Numbered from the stretch's first letter, positions 1 to 7,339 are shown. The stretch is DNA of 9,386 bases from Acholeplasmataceae bacterium (GCA_030656435.1 JAUSOA010000273.1:1-9386), one strand, 5' to 3'. A program made the numbers and translations. Notes: generated from the letters alone by a model not told the origin.

Positions 1-1
1 T

Positions 2-220
2 TCCTATGCAAATTGGAAGACAATTAATCCTACAATCGGTGTCATTAAGGATTTCACTATTCCTAGTTTATTTGAGATTTCATATCGCTATGATATAGTG
101 GCCAATACGTATCAATTTATTGATAATGAAGGTGGAGTCTACCCTATGGTTCTTGGTAGTTATCAATTTGAGGCTAATTTGGAAATCATCATTTCAGCAT
201 ACGAACCGGAGGGACAATAA
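2..220 (+). CDS. 3' end of an unrecognised protein gene (partial)
   Basis: This frame is open from the window edge to the TAA at 218-220 and gives about 72 C-terminal residues ending in AYEPEGQ. The visible part alternates hydrophobic and polar residues (for example FEANLEIIIS), which suggests a beta-rich, possibly extracellular, domain. No catalytic motif or membrane segment is visible and I do not recognise the family. The stop overlaps the ATG of the following lipoprotein gene as TAATG, so the two are probably translated in a coupled way. Because that neighbour is a lipoprotein, a cell-surface role is possible, but this is inference. The N-terminus lies outside the window. Confidence 0.7.
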   Translation, partial: SYANWKTINPTIGVIKDFTIPSLFEISYRYDIVANTYQFIDNEGGVYPMVLGSYQFEANLEIIISAYEPEGQ

Positions 221-402
221 TGAAAAAGAAAATTTTACTTATTGTTATGGTATTTCTTGGATTATTCATGCTGATGAGTTGTAATAATACTTCTTTAACA
301 GATGATAATCAAGACGACATTACTTCAGAGTCAAAGGTTCGCAGTAATCAAGAAATTATTGATGAAATTGCAAAAGAAATAATCAAAAAATTTGAAAATT
401 AA
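220..402 (+). CDS. Small lipoprotein, 60 aa
   Basis: The protein has a classical lipoprotein signal: K2-K4 positive start, a hydrophobic core at about 5-19, and the lipobox L18-M19-S20-C21. Processing would leave a mature lipid-anchored peptide of only 40 residues. The mature part opens with a polar Asn/Thr/Ser/Asp-rich linker and ends in a predicted amphipathic helix (about residues 43-60, NQEIIDEIAKEIIKKFEN). Its ATG overlaps the TAA of the upstream gene (TAATG), and the sequence CCGGAGGGA at 207-215 inside that gene is a good ribosome binding site. This supports translational coupling and a shared mRNA. A strong terminator follows the stop directly. The function is unknown; a small surface partner of the upstream product is one possibility. 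Confidence 0.75.
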   Translation: MKKKILLIVMVFLGLFMLMSCNNTSLTDDNQDDITSESKVRSNQEIIDEIAKEIIKKFEN

Positions 403-451
403 AAAAACTCCAAATCCCACTGAAATTAACAATAGCGGATTTGGAGTTTTT
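403..451. terminator. Two-way intrinsic terminator
   Basis: A perfect 15-bp inverted repeat (403-417 with 437-451) flanks a 19-nt loop. On the plus strand the stem ends in TTTTT directly after the lipoprotein gene. On the minus strand the A run at 401-407 becomes T7, placed just after the stop of the convergent GNAT gene. It therefore serves both converging genes. Confidence 0.9.
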
Positions 452-471
452 ATTATATAAATATAGTTTAT

Positions 472-1401
472 TTAGGTATTACCATATTTTTTAATCATTG
501 TTTCAAAACGTCTGACTACATTGAAATTTGCACTTATATAAATGTGTCTTGCAGGATTATCTACTCCAGTAAATAGTGTCATATAAGAAGCACCCATATC
601 CTTTAATGTTTTACAAAGCATAAAGAAAAGAGTTTTACCGACTTTTTTTCCACGTTCAGTTTCTAATACACCTATTCCTGCAAAATAACCTCTACCGTTG
701 TTCTCTATTTTTAGTGGCCCGGTAAAGCCAATAACATCGTTATCTTTTAATGCAACTAAGAGTGGAAGAGGGTTAGGTTTATCTATATTTTCGATAATAA
801 CTTTCTTCCAATGTGGGGCGTTTAATTCATTTGTGAATTCAATCATTTTTCGATGTTTCAATGGATTATAGAAGGTGATTTCAATGCCGTCAAGAATGTT
901 TTTTTCTATCTGTGCAAAAACGTCTAATGGCATTTGAAATGAGTTTAAATCTAGATAATAGGTCTCTTGAGTGCTATGTCTAATGTACCCGTTATCGAGA
1001 TAAATTGACAAATCCTCATGATTGCTAGGGACACCTTGATAGCATGGATGAACAATATTTTTAAGTGGATACCAAGCTAAAGAGATAGGATTAAAGAAGT
1101 GAACTAAAGATTCAAAAATCCCTTTAGAATCCATGTAGGAGTCATATGCTTTTAATAATGAATTCTTAATTTCATGATTATCACCATAAAGCATTGTGAT
1201 ATAGCTTTGAGAATCTTTAAAATGACTTAGGATAAAGCCTGAGATAACAGACTGGACTTCATAAAAATATAAAAAACCTTGATCAATCATCAAAGCAAAT
1301 TCGTTTGAGTCAATTAAGACAAACACTTGTTCCTGAAGTGTTTTTTCTTTATAGTAATTGTATAGTGAGTCAAAATCCTTCATAGCAGGTACTTTTATCA
1401 T
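472..1401 (-). CDS. GNAT-family N-acetyltransferase, 309 aa
   Basis: The C-terminal domain carries GNAT motif A. A beta strand FAGIGVLETE (about 240-249) leads into the acetyl-CoA pyrophosphate loop RGKKVG (250-255) and the following helix. A motif-B-like DNPARHIYISANF segment (about 281-293) is where GNAT proteins usually have the Tyr-containing helix end. The N-terminal half, about 170 residues, is not obviously GNAT-like. At 309 aa the protein is about twice the size of a single GNAT domain, so a degenerate second domain is likely. The ATG at 1401 has an AGAGGT Shine-Dalgarno 5 nt upstream. The gene is monocistronic and convergent with the lipoprotein gene. The acceptor substrate cannot be told from sequence. 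Confidence 0.85.
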   Translation of the reverse strand: MIKVPAMKDFDSLYNYYKEKTLQEQVFVLIDSNEFALMIDQGFLYFYEVQSVISGFILSHFKDSQSYITMLYGDNHEIKNSLLKAYDSYMDSKGIFESLVHFFNPISLAWYPLKNIVHPCYQGVPSNHEDLSIYLDNGYIRHSTQETYYLDLNSFQMPLDVFAQIEKNILDGIEITFYNPLKHRKMIEFTNELNAPHWKKVIIENIDKPNPLPLLVALKDNDVIGFTGPLKIENNGRGYFAGIGVLETERGKKVGKTLFFMLCKTLKDMGASYMTLFTGVDNPARHIYISANFNVVRRFETMIKKYGNT

Positions 1402-1436
1402 GAATAACCTCTATCTAATTCGATAATATTACTTTC

Positions 1437-1442
1437 AGTATA
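1437..1442 (-). promoter_or_regulatory. Candidate -10 box for the GNAT gene
   Basis: TATACT is read on the minus strand and ends 35 nt before the ATG at 1401, giving a short leader. The region 17 nt further upstream shows no convincing -35, so this call rests on the -10 hexamer and its position. Confidence 0.4.
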
Positions 1443-1591
1443 AAGCAATAACTCAAGAATGATGCGCATTTATTAACAAATGAGCGTGATTTGAATAAAA
1501 AAATAGATTAATTGAGTACTTTTTTCATAGACAATACACTTGAAAGTTTCTTACATAATAAGAATAAACTATGAAACAGCAATGCTTTGTC

Positions 1592-1620
1592 TTGCACATC
1601 ATAAACACTTAAACTATACT
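1592..1620 (+). promoter_or_regulatory. Sigma-A-type promoter of the GH18 gene
   Basis: TTGCAC (1592-1597) and TATACT (1615-1620) are separated by exactly 17 nt. Transcription should begin near 1627, leaving a leader of about 30 nt before the ATG at 1657. The Shine-Dalgarno in that leader is modest (GAAAGTGAG, 1643-1651). An imperfect inverted repeat lies just upstream at 1545-1570. Confidence 0.75.
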
Positions 1621-1656
1621 AATGTTGAATCTATTAACAATAGAAAGTGAGATTAT

Positions 1657-3636
1657 ATGAAAAGATATGCATCTTTGTTATTTATTTCCATTTTAATATT
1701 TCTGCTTTATGGGTGTACTGAACCAATCCAGAATAGCGATCCTACGATTTCCAATCCTGATGTATATGTCGATGTTAACGTCACTCTGGATTTAGAAGGT
1801 GGACATTGGAATAGTGACATATTTTCATTAAATGACCCCAAGGATGTATTAACGATTACTGCCTTAAATAATACAACGGGTACAGCTTTTACACTAATTG
1901 ATACCAAGAATGTCTCACTCAGATGGTTTTATAAGATTTTCATCGTATATAACGAGACATATAAAGCCTATCAAGTGGTTGGAAAAGATGCAGCAAAAAC
2001 ATCTGTTATCAACTTTAATTTACCAGATTATGATTACGCACTAGCGATACATGATAATCTAGATGATTTAGAAACTAAAGATATATTTAAGAGTTACGTA
2101 GAAAATAAGGATGAACAACTATTTCTACTTTTTGATCAAGAATTATCTACCTATACTGAAGGCTTGCTAGAGGTTTCATTTTATCCTGAGGAATCGATTA
2201 CATTTGATTATACCAAGGTGATGAATCAAACCGAAGAACTACCTATTCCTATACGAAGTGAGTTTAATTTTATAGGTTGGAGTGATGGAACAAGAACTTT
2301 TACAAACTATCCACGATATCTTGCAAAAGATAATATATCAAATGTGACCTATCAAGCCCTATGGGAGGGATACTCGATGGAAAATCTTGAATTATATTTA
2401 AGTAGCTTTATTCCAACACTAATCATAGCGGATATAAAACTTCCAACAAGCTATAGTAAATATCAAATCGAATGGAGTTCAAATGATGAAAGTATAATCA
2501 GTAACACTGGTTCATATAATAAACCTTATCATGAAACCGCTGTAATGCTTACTGCAACTATTACATTTGATGATCAAACAGAAATTAGATATTATCCAAT
2601 CGAAACTGAAGGATATAAAAAGCTAACTACTGGAATTGCATCGAGTTATATTTATCGGAACTATCATTTACTTTCAAATGAGTTTTTTGAAACGCTAGAT
2701 ATTATTAATACAGCATTTATCATCGCAGCAGATGATGCTTCACTCAATGGAACAAACTATTTAGCGAATGTTCAAAACTATATTATGCCTAGAGCAAAAT
2801 TGCATGGGAATTGGGTCATTATGTCTATTGCACCCGAATCTTCATGGTCAACAATTGCAGCAAGTCCAACACTCGTCAATCGATTTGCAGATAACATCGT
2901 TGATAAAATCAATGCCTATGGATTTGATGGTGTTGATATTGACTGGGAAACACCAACCTATGGAGAAATGACACTATTTACTGAATTAATGAGAGTAGTT
3001 CATACCAAGGTTAAAGCAAACAATCCCAATCACTTAGTCACTGCAGCAATTGCTGGAGGGATGTGGCAACCTCCAAGATATGATCTAATCAATTCACAGC
3101 AATATATGGATTATATCAATATGATGACCTATGGAATGACTTCAAGTAACGGTTATTATCAAAACGCATTATTTAAAGATACCACCAATCATCACCCAAC
3201 ATTTGGTGTCGGTAGAACGTTAACCAGTTGTTCTATTGAAGAAAGTGTTGCAATTTATCATAATGATTTTAATATTCCATACAGTAAAATTATAGTCGGC
3301 GTTGCATTTTATGGGATGAAGCAGATTAGAACATTCAATTCTTCAACTCAAACATGGTCAGGATGGATTGCTGATGGTTCTGTATATTACGCATATATCG
3401 CGAATAATTACCTAAACAGTAGTAGTTATACAAGATTCTATGATACAAGTGCTGGAGTTCCCTACATTGTAAAAAATGATGGTACTGAATTTATATCCTA
3501 TGATGATCCAAGATCAATTGCGGATAAGAGTGCTTATATTTTAGCAAACAACTTAGGTGGAATGATGTTTTGGGAAAATGGAACAGATACGACAGGAACT
3601 TTACTAGCAGCGATGCGAGAAGGACTGAATAAATAA
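1657..3636 (+). CDS. Lipid-anchored GH18 glycoside hydrolase (chitinase-like)
   Basis: The 659-aa precursor has a lipoprotein signal with lipobox L17-Y18-G19-C20, so it is predicted to be anchored on the outer face of the membrane. Residues 21 to about 170 are a beta-rich region I do not recognise. An InlB/Listeria-Bacteroides-type repeat follows at about 172-236 (FIGW with W208, ending ALW236). A short Ig-like domain at about 240-318 has the pattern IEWSSNDESII. The GH18 barrel covers about 325-657 and contains the active-site motif DGVDIDWE (D424, D427, D429, catalytic E431). It also has MTYG at 490-493, the strand that carries the substrate-binding Tyr, and the late barrel Trp in GGMMFWENG (W639). 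The family cleaves beta-1,4 bonds next to GlcNAc with substrate assistance. Chitin, peptidoglycan-type glycans and N-glycans are all possible substrates. The gene appears monocistronic. Confidence 0.9.
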   Translation: MKRYASLLFISILIFLLYGCTEPIQNSDPTISNPDVYVDVNVTLDLEGGHWNSDIFSLNDPKDVLTITALNNTTGTAFTLIDTKNVSLRWFYKIFIVYNETYKAYQVVGKDAAKTSVINFNLPDYDYALAIHDNLDDLETKDIFKSYVENKDEQLFLLFDQELSTYTEGLLEVSFYPEESITFDYTKVMNQTEELPIPIRSEFNFIGWSDGTRTFTNYPRYLAKDNISNVTYQALWEGYSMENLELYLSSFIPTLIIADIKLPTSYSKYQIEWSSNDESIISNTGSYNKPYHETAVMLTATITFDDQTEIRYYPIETEGYKKLTTGIASSYIYRNYHLLSNEFFETLDIINTAFIIAADDASLNGTNYLANVQNYIMPRAKLHGNWVIMSIAPESSWSTIAASPTLVNRFADNIVDKINAYGFDGVDIDWETPTYGEMTLFTELMRVVHTKVKANNPNHLVTAAIAGGMWQPPRYDLINSQQYMDYINMMTYGMTSSNGYYQNALFKDTTNHHPTFGVGRTLTSCSIEESVAIYHNDFNIPYSKIIVGVAFYGMKQIRTFNSSTQTWSGWIADGSVYYAYIANNYLNSSSYTRFYDTSAGVPYIVKNDGTEFISYDDPRSIADKSAYILANNLGGMMFWENGTDTTGTLLAAMREGLNK

Positions 3637-3658
3637 GGAAGATAAAATACCAATTTAC

Positions 3659-3687
3659 AAACTCTTTCCATATGGAAGGAGTTTTTT
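3659..3687 (+). terminator. Intrinsic terminator after the GH18 gene
   Basis: An 11-bp stem (3659-3669 with 3674-3684, one G-U pair) closes a 4-nt ATAT loop and runs into TTTTTT at 3682-3687. It lies 23 nt after the GH18 stop codon. Confidence 0.88.
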
Positions 3688-3772
3688 AATAATAATATCG
3701 ATTCAATCAGATAAAACAATAATATTTATAATAAATGCGTCAAATATTGATAATAAATAAAAAAAATAACGA

Positions 3773-3778
3773 TATAAT
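3773..3778 (+). promoter_or_regulatory. -10 box of the FnIII-like/mscS unit
   Basis: A perfect TATAAT sits 54 nt before the ATG at 3833, within GATATAATAG. The only TTGA-type -35 (TTGATA, 3747-3752) is 20 nt away, which is too far for an ordinary spacer. The -35 is therefore weak or absent. The Shine-Dalgarno GTGAGGT (3823-3829) is close to the ATG. Confidence 0.55.
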
Positions 3779-3832
3779 AGATATAAATAGCGTCTATGTA
3801 ATGATTGATGATTGAATTTCTTGTGAGGTATT

Positions 3833-5158
3833 ATGCCAACTAAGAATCAGCTATCTGAAAATAGAAGAACGAAAACGAGATTGGAGATCCTAAAATCATG
3901 GATGTCCTCTTTTGTGATGGCGACTGCAGCAATCATTGTAGTGGTAGTCTTTGTTCCGAATAGCCCTAAAGCATCTATCATTTCTGCGACTGCATTTCAA
4001 AGTGAGATTATCTATCAAATAGAAATTACTGACGAAGATGAAGCTCTTGATTTATCTACTTTAGTTATTGTTTTATCCAATCAGTTCGGACAAAAAACAC
4101 AATCACTAAGACTTGGGATGAATGTTGGAGTCTTCGAAGAATTAACTCCGAATACAAGATATGTATTAACTGTTTATGGCTCCAAAGGTTTTGGAAATGA
4201 AAAACTTGATGAAAGAATATTGATAACAGAAAAGCGTTCGGGTGGAGCTATTATTAATCTGAACTTAATAGAGTCTCATGAATGGAATCATGTTTACAAT
4301 ATTGAAGTACTCATCAGGGATGAAGAAGAGCTTTACAAAAATGTATATTTCTATTATGCATATATATATGATGAGGAAATGGATGATCCATTCTACGACC
4401 AGATTTTGGTTGAAGAATCAAGACAAATTATTGAACTTTACGAAGTTCCAACACAAAATATTAAAGTTCATGTCTATTTAGAAGCTGAATTGAAAACAGG
4501 CGGAGTCGCTATTTTAGACGAGATTTACTTTTTTGTTCCGTTTCAATTAGAAAATCCTATCTATTTAGAGCATATTGATCAAACCATGATTGAATATGTC
4601 TTTTATCATGGTTACTCAACTCGAGTTGACGTAACCTATACATTTGATTTGTTTTATGGAAAACAAAAGGTTCAATCTCAAGTCATTCAAGCCCAAGTTA
4701 AAGAAGACATCATGCATTCATCAAATACGATTGTGAGCTTTAATCAATTGAAAAAAGATAGTCTATACCTTGTCAGGATATCTGCTACCTACCAAAATCC
4801 AATCACACTAAGAAATGAGACTGTAATCCTACTTCAAGAGGAAGTGAAAACATTAGGTGATTATCAAATCGATTTTGAGATTACAAAAGATATGAATTCA
4901 TATCAAGTCTACATATATTTAAACGATCCGAATCATTATTTTCAAAGTGTAAGCTATATATTATACGATCGAACGGGTGAGTTCATTACATACATTGAAA
5001 CGATGAGTTATGGATTTATTCCTGATTTGAATGGAAAATACCAAGAGTTCAGTTTCAATATACCTGACTTAGATAGGTATCAAATTGTCATTCGAGTTAC
5101 GAATGACACAGAGTATGTCATTTATCATATCGTGATGGACGAAATCATCAAACCATAG
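3833..5158 (+). CDS. Single-pass membrane protein with fibronectin-III-like repeats
   Basis: The 441-aa product starts with a basic cytoplasmic tail (residues 1-22, rich in Lys/Arg) and one membrane segment at about 24-41 (AAIIVVVVFV). No lipobox follows, so it is probably a signal anchor with about 400 residues outside the cell. The exterior divides into about four beta-rich modules (roughly 57-135, 150-236, 246-345 and 350-437). Two show the FnIII turn pattern: LTPNTRYVLTVYG (104-116) and LKKDSLYLVRISA (306-318). No enzyme motif is visible. The stop codon TAG is part of the AGGAGG ribosome binding site of the next gene (mscS), so the two genes form one operon with coupled translation. A role as an outside sensor, wall contact or accessory subunit for the channel is inference. 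Confidence 0.8.
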   Translation: MPTKNQLSENRRTKTRLEILKSWMSSFVMATAAIIVVVVFVPNSPKASIISATAFQSEIIYQIEITDEDEALDLSTLVIVLSNQFGQKTQSLRLGMNVGVFEELTPNTRYVLTVYGSKGFGNEKLDERILITEKRSGGAIINLNLIESHEWNHVYNIEVLIRDEEELYKNVYFYYAYIYDEEMDDPFYDQILVEESRQIIELYEVPTQNIKVHVYLEAELKTGGVAILDEIYFFVPFQLENPIYLEHIDQTMIEYVFYHGYSTRVDVTYTFDLFYGKQKVQSQVIQAQVKEDIMHSSNTIVSFNQLKKDSLYLVRISATYQNPITLRNETVILLQEEVKTLGDYQIDFEITKDMNSYQVYIYLNDPNHYFQSVSYILYDRTGEFITYIETMSYGFIPDLNGKYQEFSFNIPDLDRYQIVIRVTNDTEYVIYHIVMDEIIKP

Positions 5159-5162
5159 GAGG
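5157..5162 (+). promoter_or_regulatory. Ribosome binding site overlapping the upstream stop codon
   Basis: A consensus AGGAGG lies 7 nt before the mscS ATG at 5170. Its first two bases are the last two of the upstream TAG. Terminating ribosomes would uncover or occupy this site, which links output of the two genes. Confidence 0.85.
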
Positions 5163-5169
5163 CAGTAAC

Positions 5170-6129
5170 ATGAACCAAGTAAATAAAAAAAAGTCGAGTG
5201 AAAAAATGAAGTTAATTGTTGTAGGTAGTGTTGTGTTGATTTTCATCTTAATTGGAAGCTTCGCAAATATCATCTTTCCTGGAACCACATTTGCACTGAT
5301 TATTGAGAATTCGATTGGAAAGTTCTTCAATATCATCGATTTTATAAAAAATCATTATGTGACTATTTTAGAAAGCATCACTGTGGTGATTTTTGTCTGG
5401 ATTTTAAACAAAACTATTCAATTTTTGATCTTAATTACTACAAGAAAAGAAAATAGAAGTATAACATTAGGTAAACTATTTAGTTCAATTGTTAGGTATT
5501 TAAGCTTTGTTGTGGCTTTATTCTTGATATTGTCTGCATGGGGAGTCCAAACACCAACACTCCTTGCTGGAGCTGGTATTTTAGGTTTAGCAATCAGTTT
5601 TGGAGCACAGTCCTTAATCGAAGACATCTTTGCTGGCTTGTTTATTATTTTTGAGAAGCAATTTGTTGTAGGTGATATTATACAAGTTGGAAGTCATCGA
5701 GGCGTAGTTAAGGAGATAGGAATTCGAATAACAAAGATAGAGGATTTGAATGGTGATGTTCTCATTATTAATAATTCTGATGTCAGAGGGGCGATTAACA
5801 CATCATGTAATCCTTCCGTATCCATTTGCACGATTTCTATCGAGTATGGCTCTGATCTTCCTAAAGTAGAAAAAATTGTTAGAGATAATTTAGAATCTAT
5901 GAAAAAAAACATTCCTGAAATTATTGAAGGACCCTTTTATGACGGCTTAGAATCTCTTGCAGATTCCTCAATAATTCTTCGAGTGAGTGCAAAAACAGAT
6001 GAAGTTTACAAGAATAGAGTTCGAAGAGCATTAAATAGAGAAATGATTCTAATGTTTGAAAAGAATCAAATCAATATTCCATTTCCACAACTTACAGTTC
6101 ATAAAGAGAATAATGAAAATAACAGCTAA
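5170..6129 (+). CDS. mscS: MscS-family small-conductance mechanosensitive channel
   Basis: The 319-aa protein fits the minimal three-helix MscS form. Membrane segments lie at about 14-36, 57-79 and a long third region at about 98-160. The pore helix TM3 follows the family pattern of small residues: LLAGAGILGLAISFGAQSL (131-149). After it come IEDIFAGLFIIFEKQFVVGD (150-169) and the beta domain with GVVKEIGIRITKIEDLNGD. The C-terminal cytoplasmic vestibule domain is present through the PFPQLTVH end. The family opens under membrane tension during hypo-osmotic shock to release solutes. The closest known style is the Firmicute YkuT type. The start has a perfect AGGAGG. It is the second gene of an operon with the FnIII-like protein and converges with the EamA transporter gene. 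Confidence 0.93.
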   Translation: MNQVNKKKSSEKMKLIVVGSVVLIFILIGSFANIIFPGTTFALIIENSIGKFFNIIDFIKNHYVTILESITVVIFVWILNKTIQFLILITTRKENRSITLGKLFSSIVRYLSFVVALFLILSAWGVQTPTLLAGAGILGLAISFGAQSLIEDIFAGLFIIFEKQFVVGDIIQVGSHRGVVKEIGIRITKIEDLNGDVLIINNSDVRGAINTSCNPSVSICTISIEYGSDLPKVEKIVRDNLESMKKNIPEIIEGPFYDGLESLADSSIILRVSAKTDEVYKNRVRRALNREMILMFEKNQINIPFPQLTVHKENNENNS

Positions 6130-6168
6130 ATGTAAATCTTTCGCAGATTAAATCTAATCGATTACTAT

Positions 6169-6199
6169 AAAAAAATAACAGCCGTGCGCTGTTATTTTT
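6169..6199. terminator. Two-way terminator containing the transporter's stop codon
   Basis: A perfect 12-bp stem (6171-6182 with 6188-6199) closes a 5-nt loop. The minus-strand reading ends in T7 (A run 6169-6175), and the plus-strand reading ends in T5. The TAA stop of the EamA gene (6192-6194) lies inside the stem. It serves both convergent genes, mscS and the transporter. Confidence 0.88.
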
Positions 6200-7118
6200 C
6201 TTCTATATATTCAATTTTTTTACGATTATTTTTTTTCATCATTTTCATTTTCTTGATATCAGTTTCACTTAATACAATTCCAAAGAACACTAAAATGATG
6301 CCAAAGAAAATGTAGATATTAAAGGGATCATTATAGAAAAGAATTGCTAATATAGGACCAAATAAACTTTCTGTAGATATAAGAATAGCTGCTTCAGCTT
6401 CGTTCGCATACTTTTGCCCAACACTTTGAAGCACAAACCCAATAAAACTACCTAAAAACCCAATTCCTACTGCTGCAAGTAATACCCTGATATTTAGGTC
6501 TGAGGATAATATGTTTTTGGGTAAACCGCTAAAAATCACCATATTTATGGTCGCAAATACTGTAAATATTAACAGTTGAAAGGCCATTAAGACATAAGGG
6601 TCCTTTTGTTTCGCTTTTTTTCCTAGAAAAAAGATATGAAATGCGTAGAAGAATGCTCCAATAAAAGTGAGGAAATCTCCAATAGCGATGGTAAGCTCTT
6701 TAAAATCAACAGAGATTAAGGATATCCCAAGCATAACAATGATTCCTGCAAGAATTGTTTGATTGCCTACACGCTTCTTATCAAATATATAAATGATGAT
6801 TGGCATCATAAATATATAAGCTGCTGTTATCAAAGCATTATTTGATGCTGTTGTATGTGCAAGTCCCCATGTTTGAAAAAAGTATCCTAAAAATAAGAAT
6901 ATACCTAAAAATAAACCAGCCTTAATCGTTTCTTTATCTGTATTTCGAATTCTTTTGTTAAAAATAATGAAAATCGAGATTGTAGCAACCATAAATCTTA
7001 CAAAAAGAAGCTGGGAATAATCCCAACCATTGTCTAAAATGTATTTATTTGCGATGAAACCGAAGCCCCAAATGAATCCTGCACTGATTAAAATGATTCT
7101 CGCTAAGTTTTTGTTCAT
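6192..7118 (-). CDS. EamA/DMT-superfamily transporter, 10 membrane segments
   Basis: This 308-aa membrane protein has about ten hydrophobic segments arranged as two EamA repeats. The first repeat opens with ISAGFIWGFGFIANKYIL (about 11-28) and the second with FLTFIGAFFYAFHIFFLGKK. A Lys-rich tail (KKMKMMKKNNRKK) should be cytoplasmic. The family exports or exchanges small metabolites, such as amino acids, nucleobases or drugs; the substrate cannot be read from sequence. I chose the ATG at 7118 because a GAGGG Shine-Dalgarno lies 7 nt upstream and the protein then starts like other family members (MNKNLARI). The open frame extends 53 codons further, but that stretch covers the promoter region and has no ribosome site. 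The gene is divergent from ndk and convergent with mscS. Confidence 0.88.
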   Translation of the reverse strand: MNKNLARIILISAGFIWGFGFIANKYILDNGWDYSQLLFVRFMVATISIFIIFNKRIRNTDKETIKAGLFLGIFLFLGYFFQTWGLAHTTASNNALITAAYIFMMPIIIYIFDKKRVGNQTILAGIIVMLGISLISVDFKELTIAIGDFLTFIGAFFYAFHIFFLGKKAKQKDPYVLMAFQLLIFTVFATINMVIFSGLPKNILSSDLNIRVLLAAVGIGFLGSFIGFVLQSVGQKYANEAEAAILISTESLFGPILAILFYNDPFNIYIFFGIILVFFGIVLSETDIKKMKMMKKNNRKKIEYIEEK

Positions 7119-7142
7119 ATGATTTCCCTCACAGCCTCTATC

Positions 7143-7148
7143 ATTATA
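7143..7148 (-). promoter_or_regulatory. Candidate -10 box of the transporter gene
   Basis: TATAAT is read on the minus strand and lies 24 nt before the ATG at 7118, which leaves a short leader containing GAGGG. No good -35 is seen 16-18 nt upstream. The position directly before the chosen start also supports that start. Confidence 0.5.
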
Positions 7149-7172
7149 TGATATTATTTCTAAAAATGAAAC

Positions 7173-7208
7173 TACATCTAATAACATTATGATAAATGAT
7201 AAGATGTA
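7173..7208. repeat. Nested inverted repeat between divergent promoters
   Basis: TACATCT (7173-7179) pairs with AGATGTA (7202-7208), and an inner CATT/AATG pair (7185-7188 with 7195-7198) lies almost on the same centre. It sits between the -10 boxes of the divergent transporter and ndk genes, a usual place for a shared operator. No T run follows, so it is not a terminator. Confidence 0.4.
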
Positions 7209-7247
7209 ATGGGGATACTTAAAAATGATGAAGTGATCAAAATGAGA

Positions 7248-7253
7248 TATAAT
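7248..7253 (+). promoter_or_regulatory. -10 box of the ndk-cupin-queG operon
   Basis: A perfect TATAAT occurs within GATATAATAG. The matching -35 position (7225-7230, ATGATG, 17-nt spacer) is weak. Transcription would begin near 7260, giving a leader of about 80 nt before the ATG at 7340. The leader includes a small hairpin (ACTCCC at 7267-7272 with GGGAGT at 7293-7298). Confidence 0.55.
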
Positions 7254-7339
7254 AGAAATGTGAACTACTCCCACCATTTAATTCTTTGAATAGGGAGTTT
7301 TCTGAAACGACTAGATAAATAAAAAAAATGGAGATAGAT

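Noticed and set aside
1462..1469. 8-bp palindrome ATGCGCAT in the divergent GNAT/GH18 gap
   Set aside because: It is too short to separate from chance, with no second copy seen nearby.
1707..1907. Open frame on the minus strand inside the GH18 gene, and similar frames inside other genes
   Set aside because: They overlap genes with clear domains, have no ribosome site and show no recognisable protein features.
3747..3778. TTGATA plus TATAAT as a full sigma-A promoter
   Set aside because: The spacer is 20 nt, too long for a standard promoter, so only the -10 is called.
7119..7277. 53-codon N-terminal extension of the EamA transporter (ATG at 7277)
   Set aside because: It covers the -10 box and the dyad, has no ribosome binding site, and would add an unrelated stretch before the usual family start. 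GAGGG before 7118 is a clear site.
7328..7339. Ndk start at ATG 7328
   Set aside because: Only an A run lies upstream, while GGAG is correctly placed for ATG 7340, which also matches the usual Ndk N-terminus.
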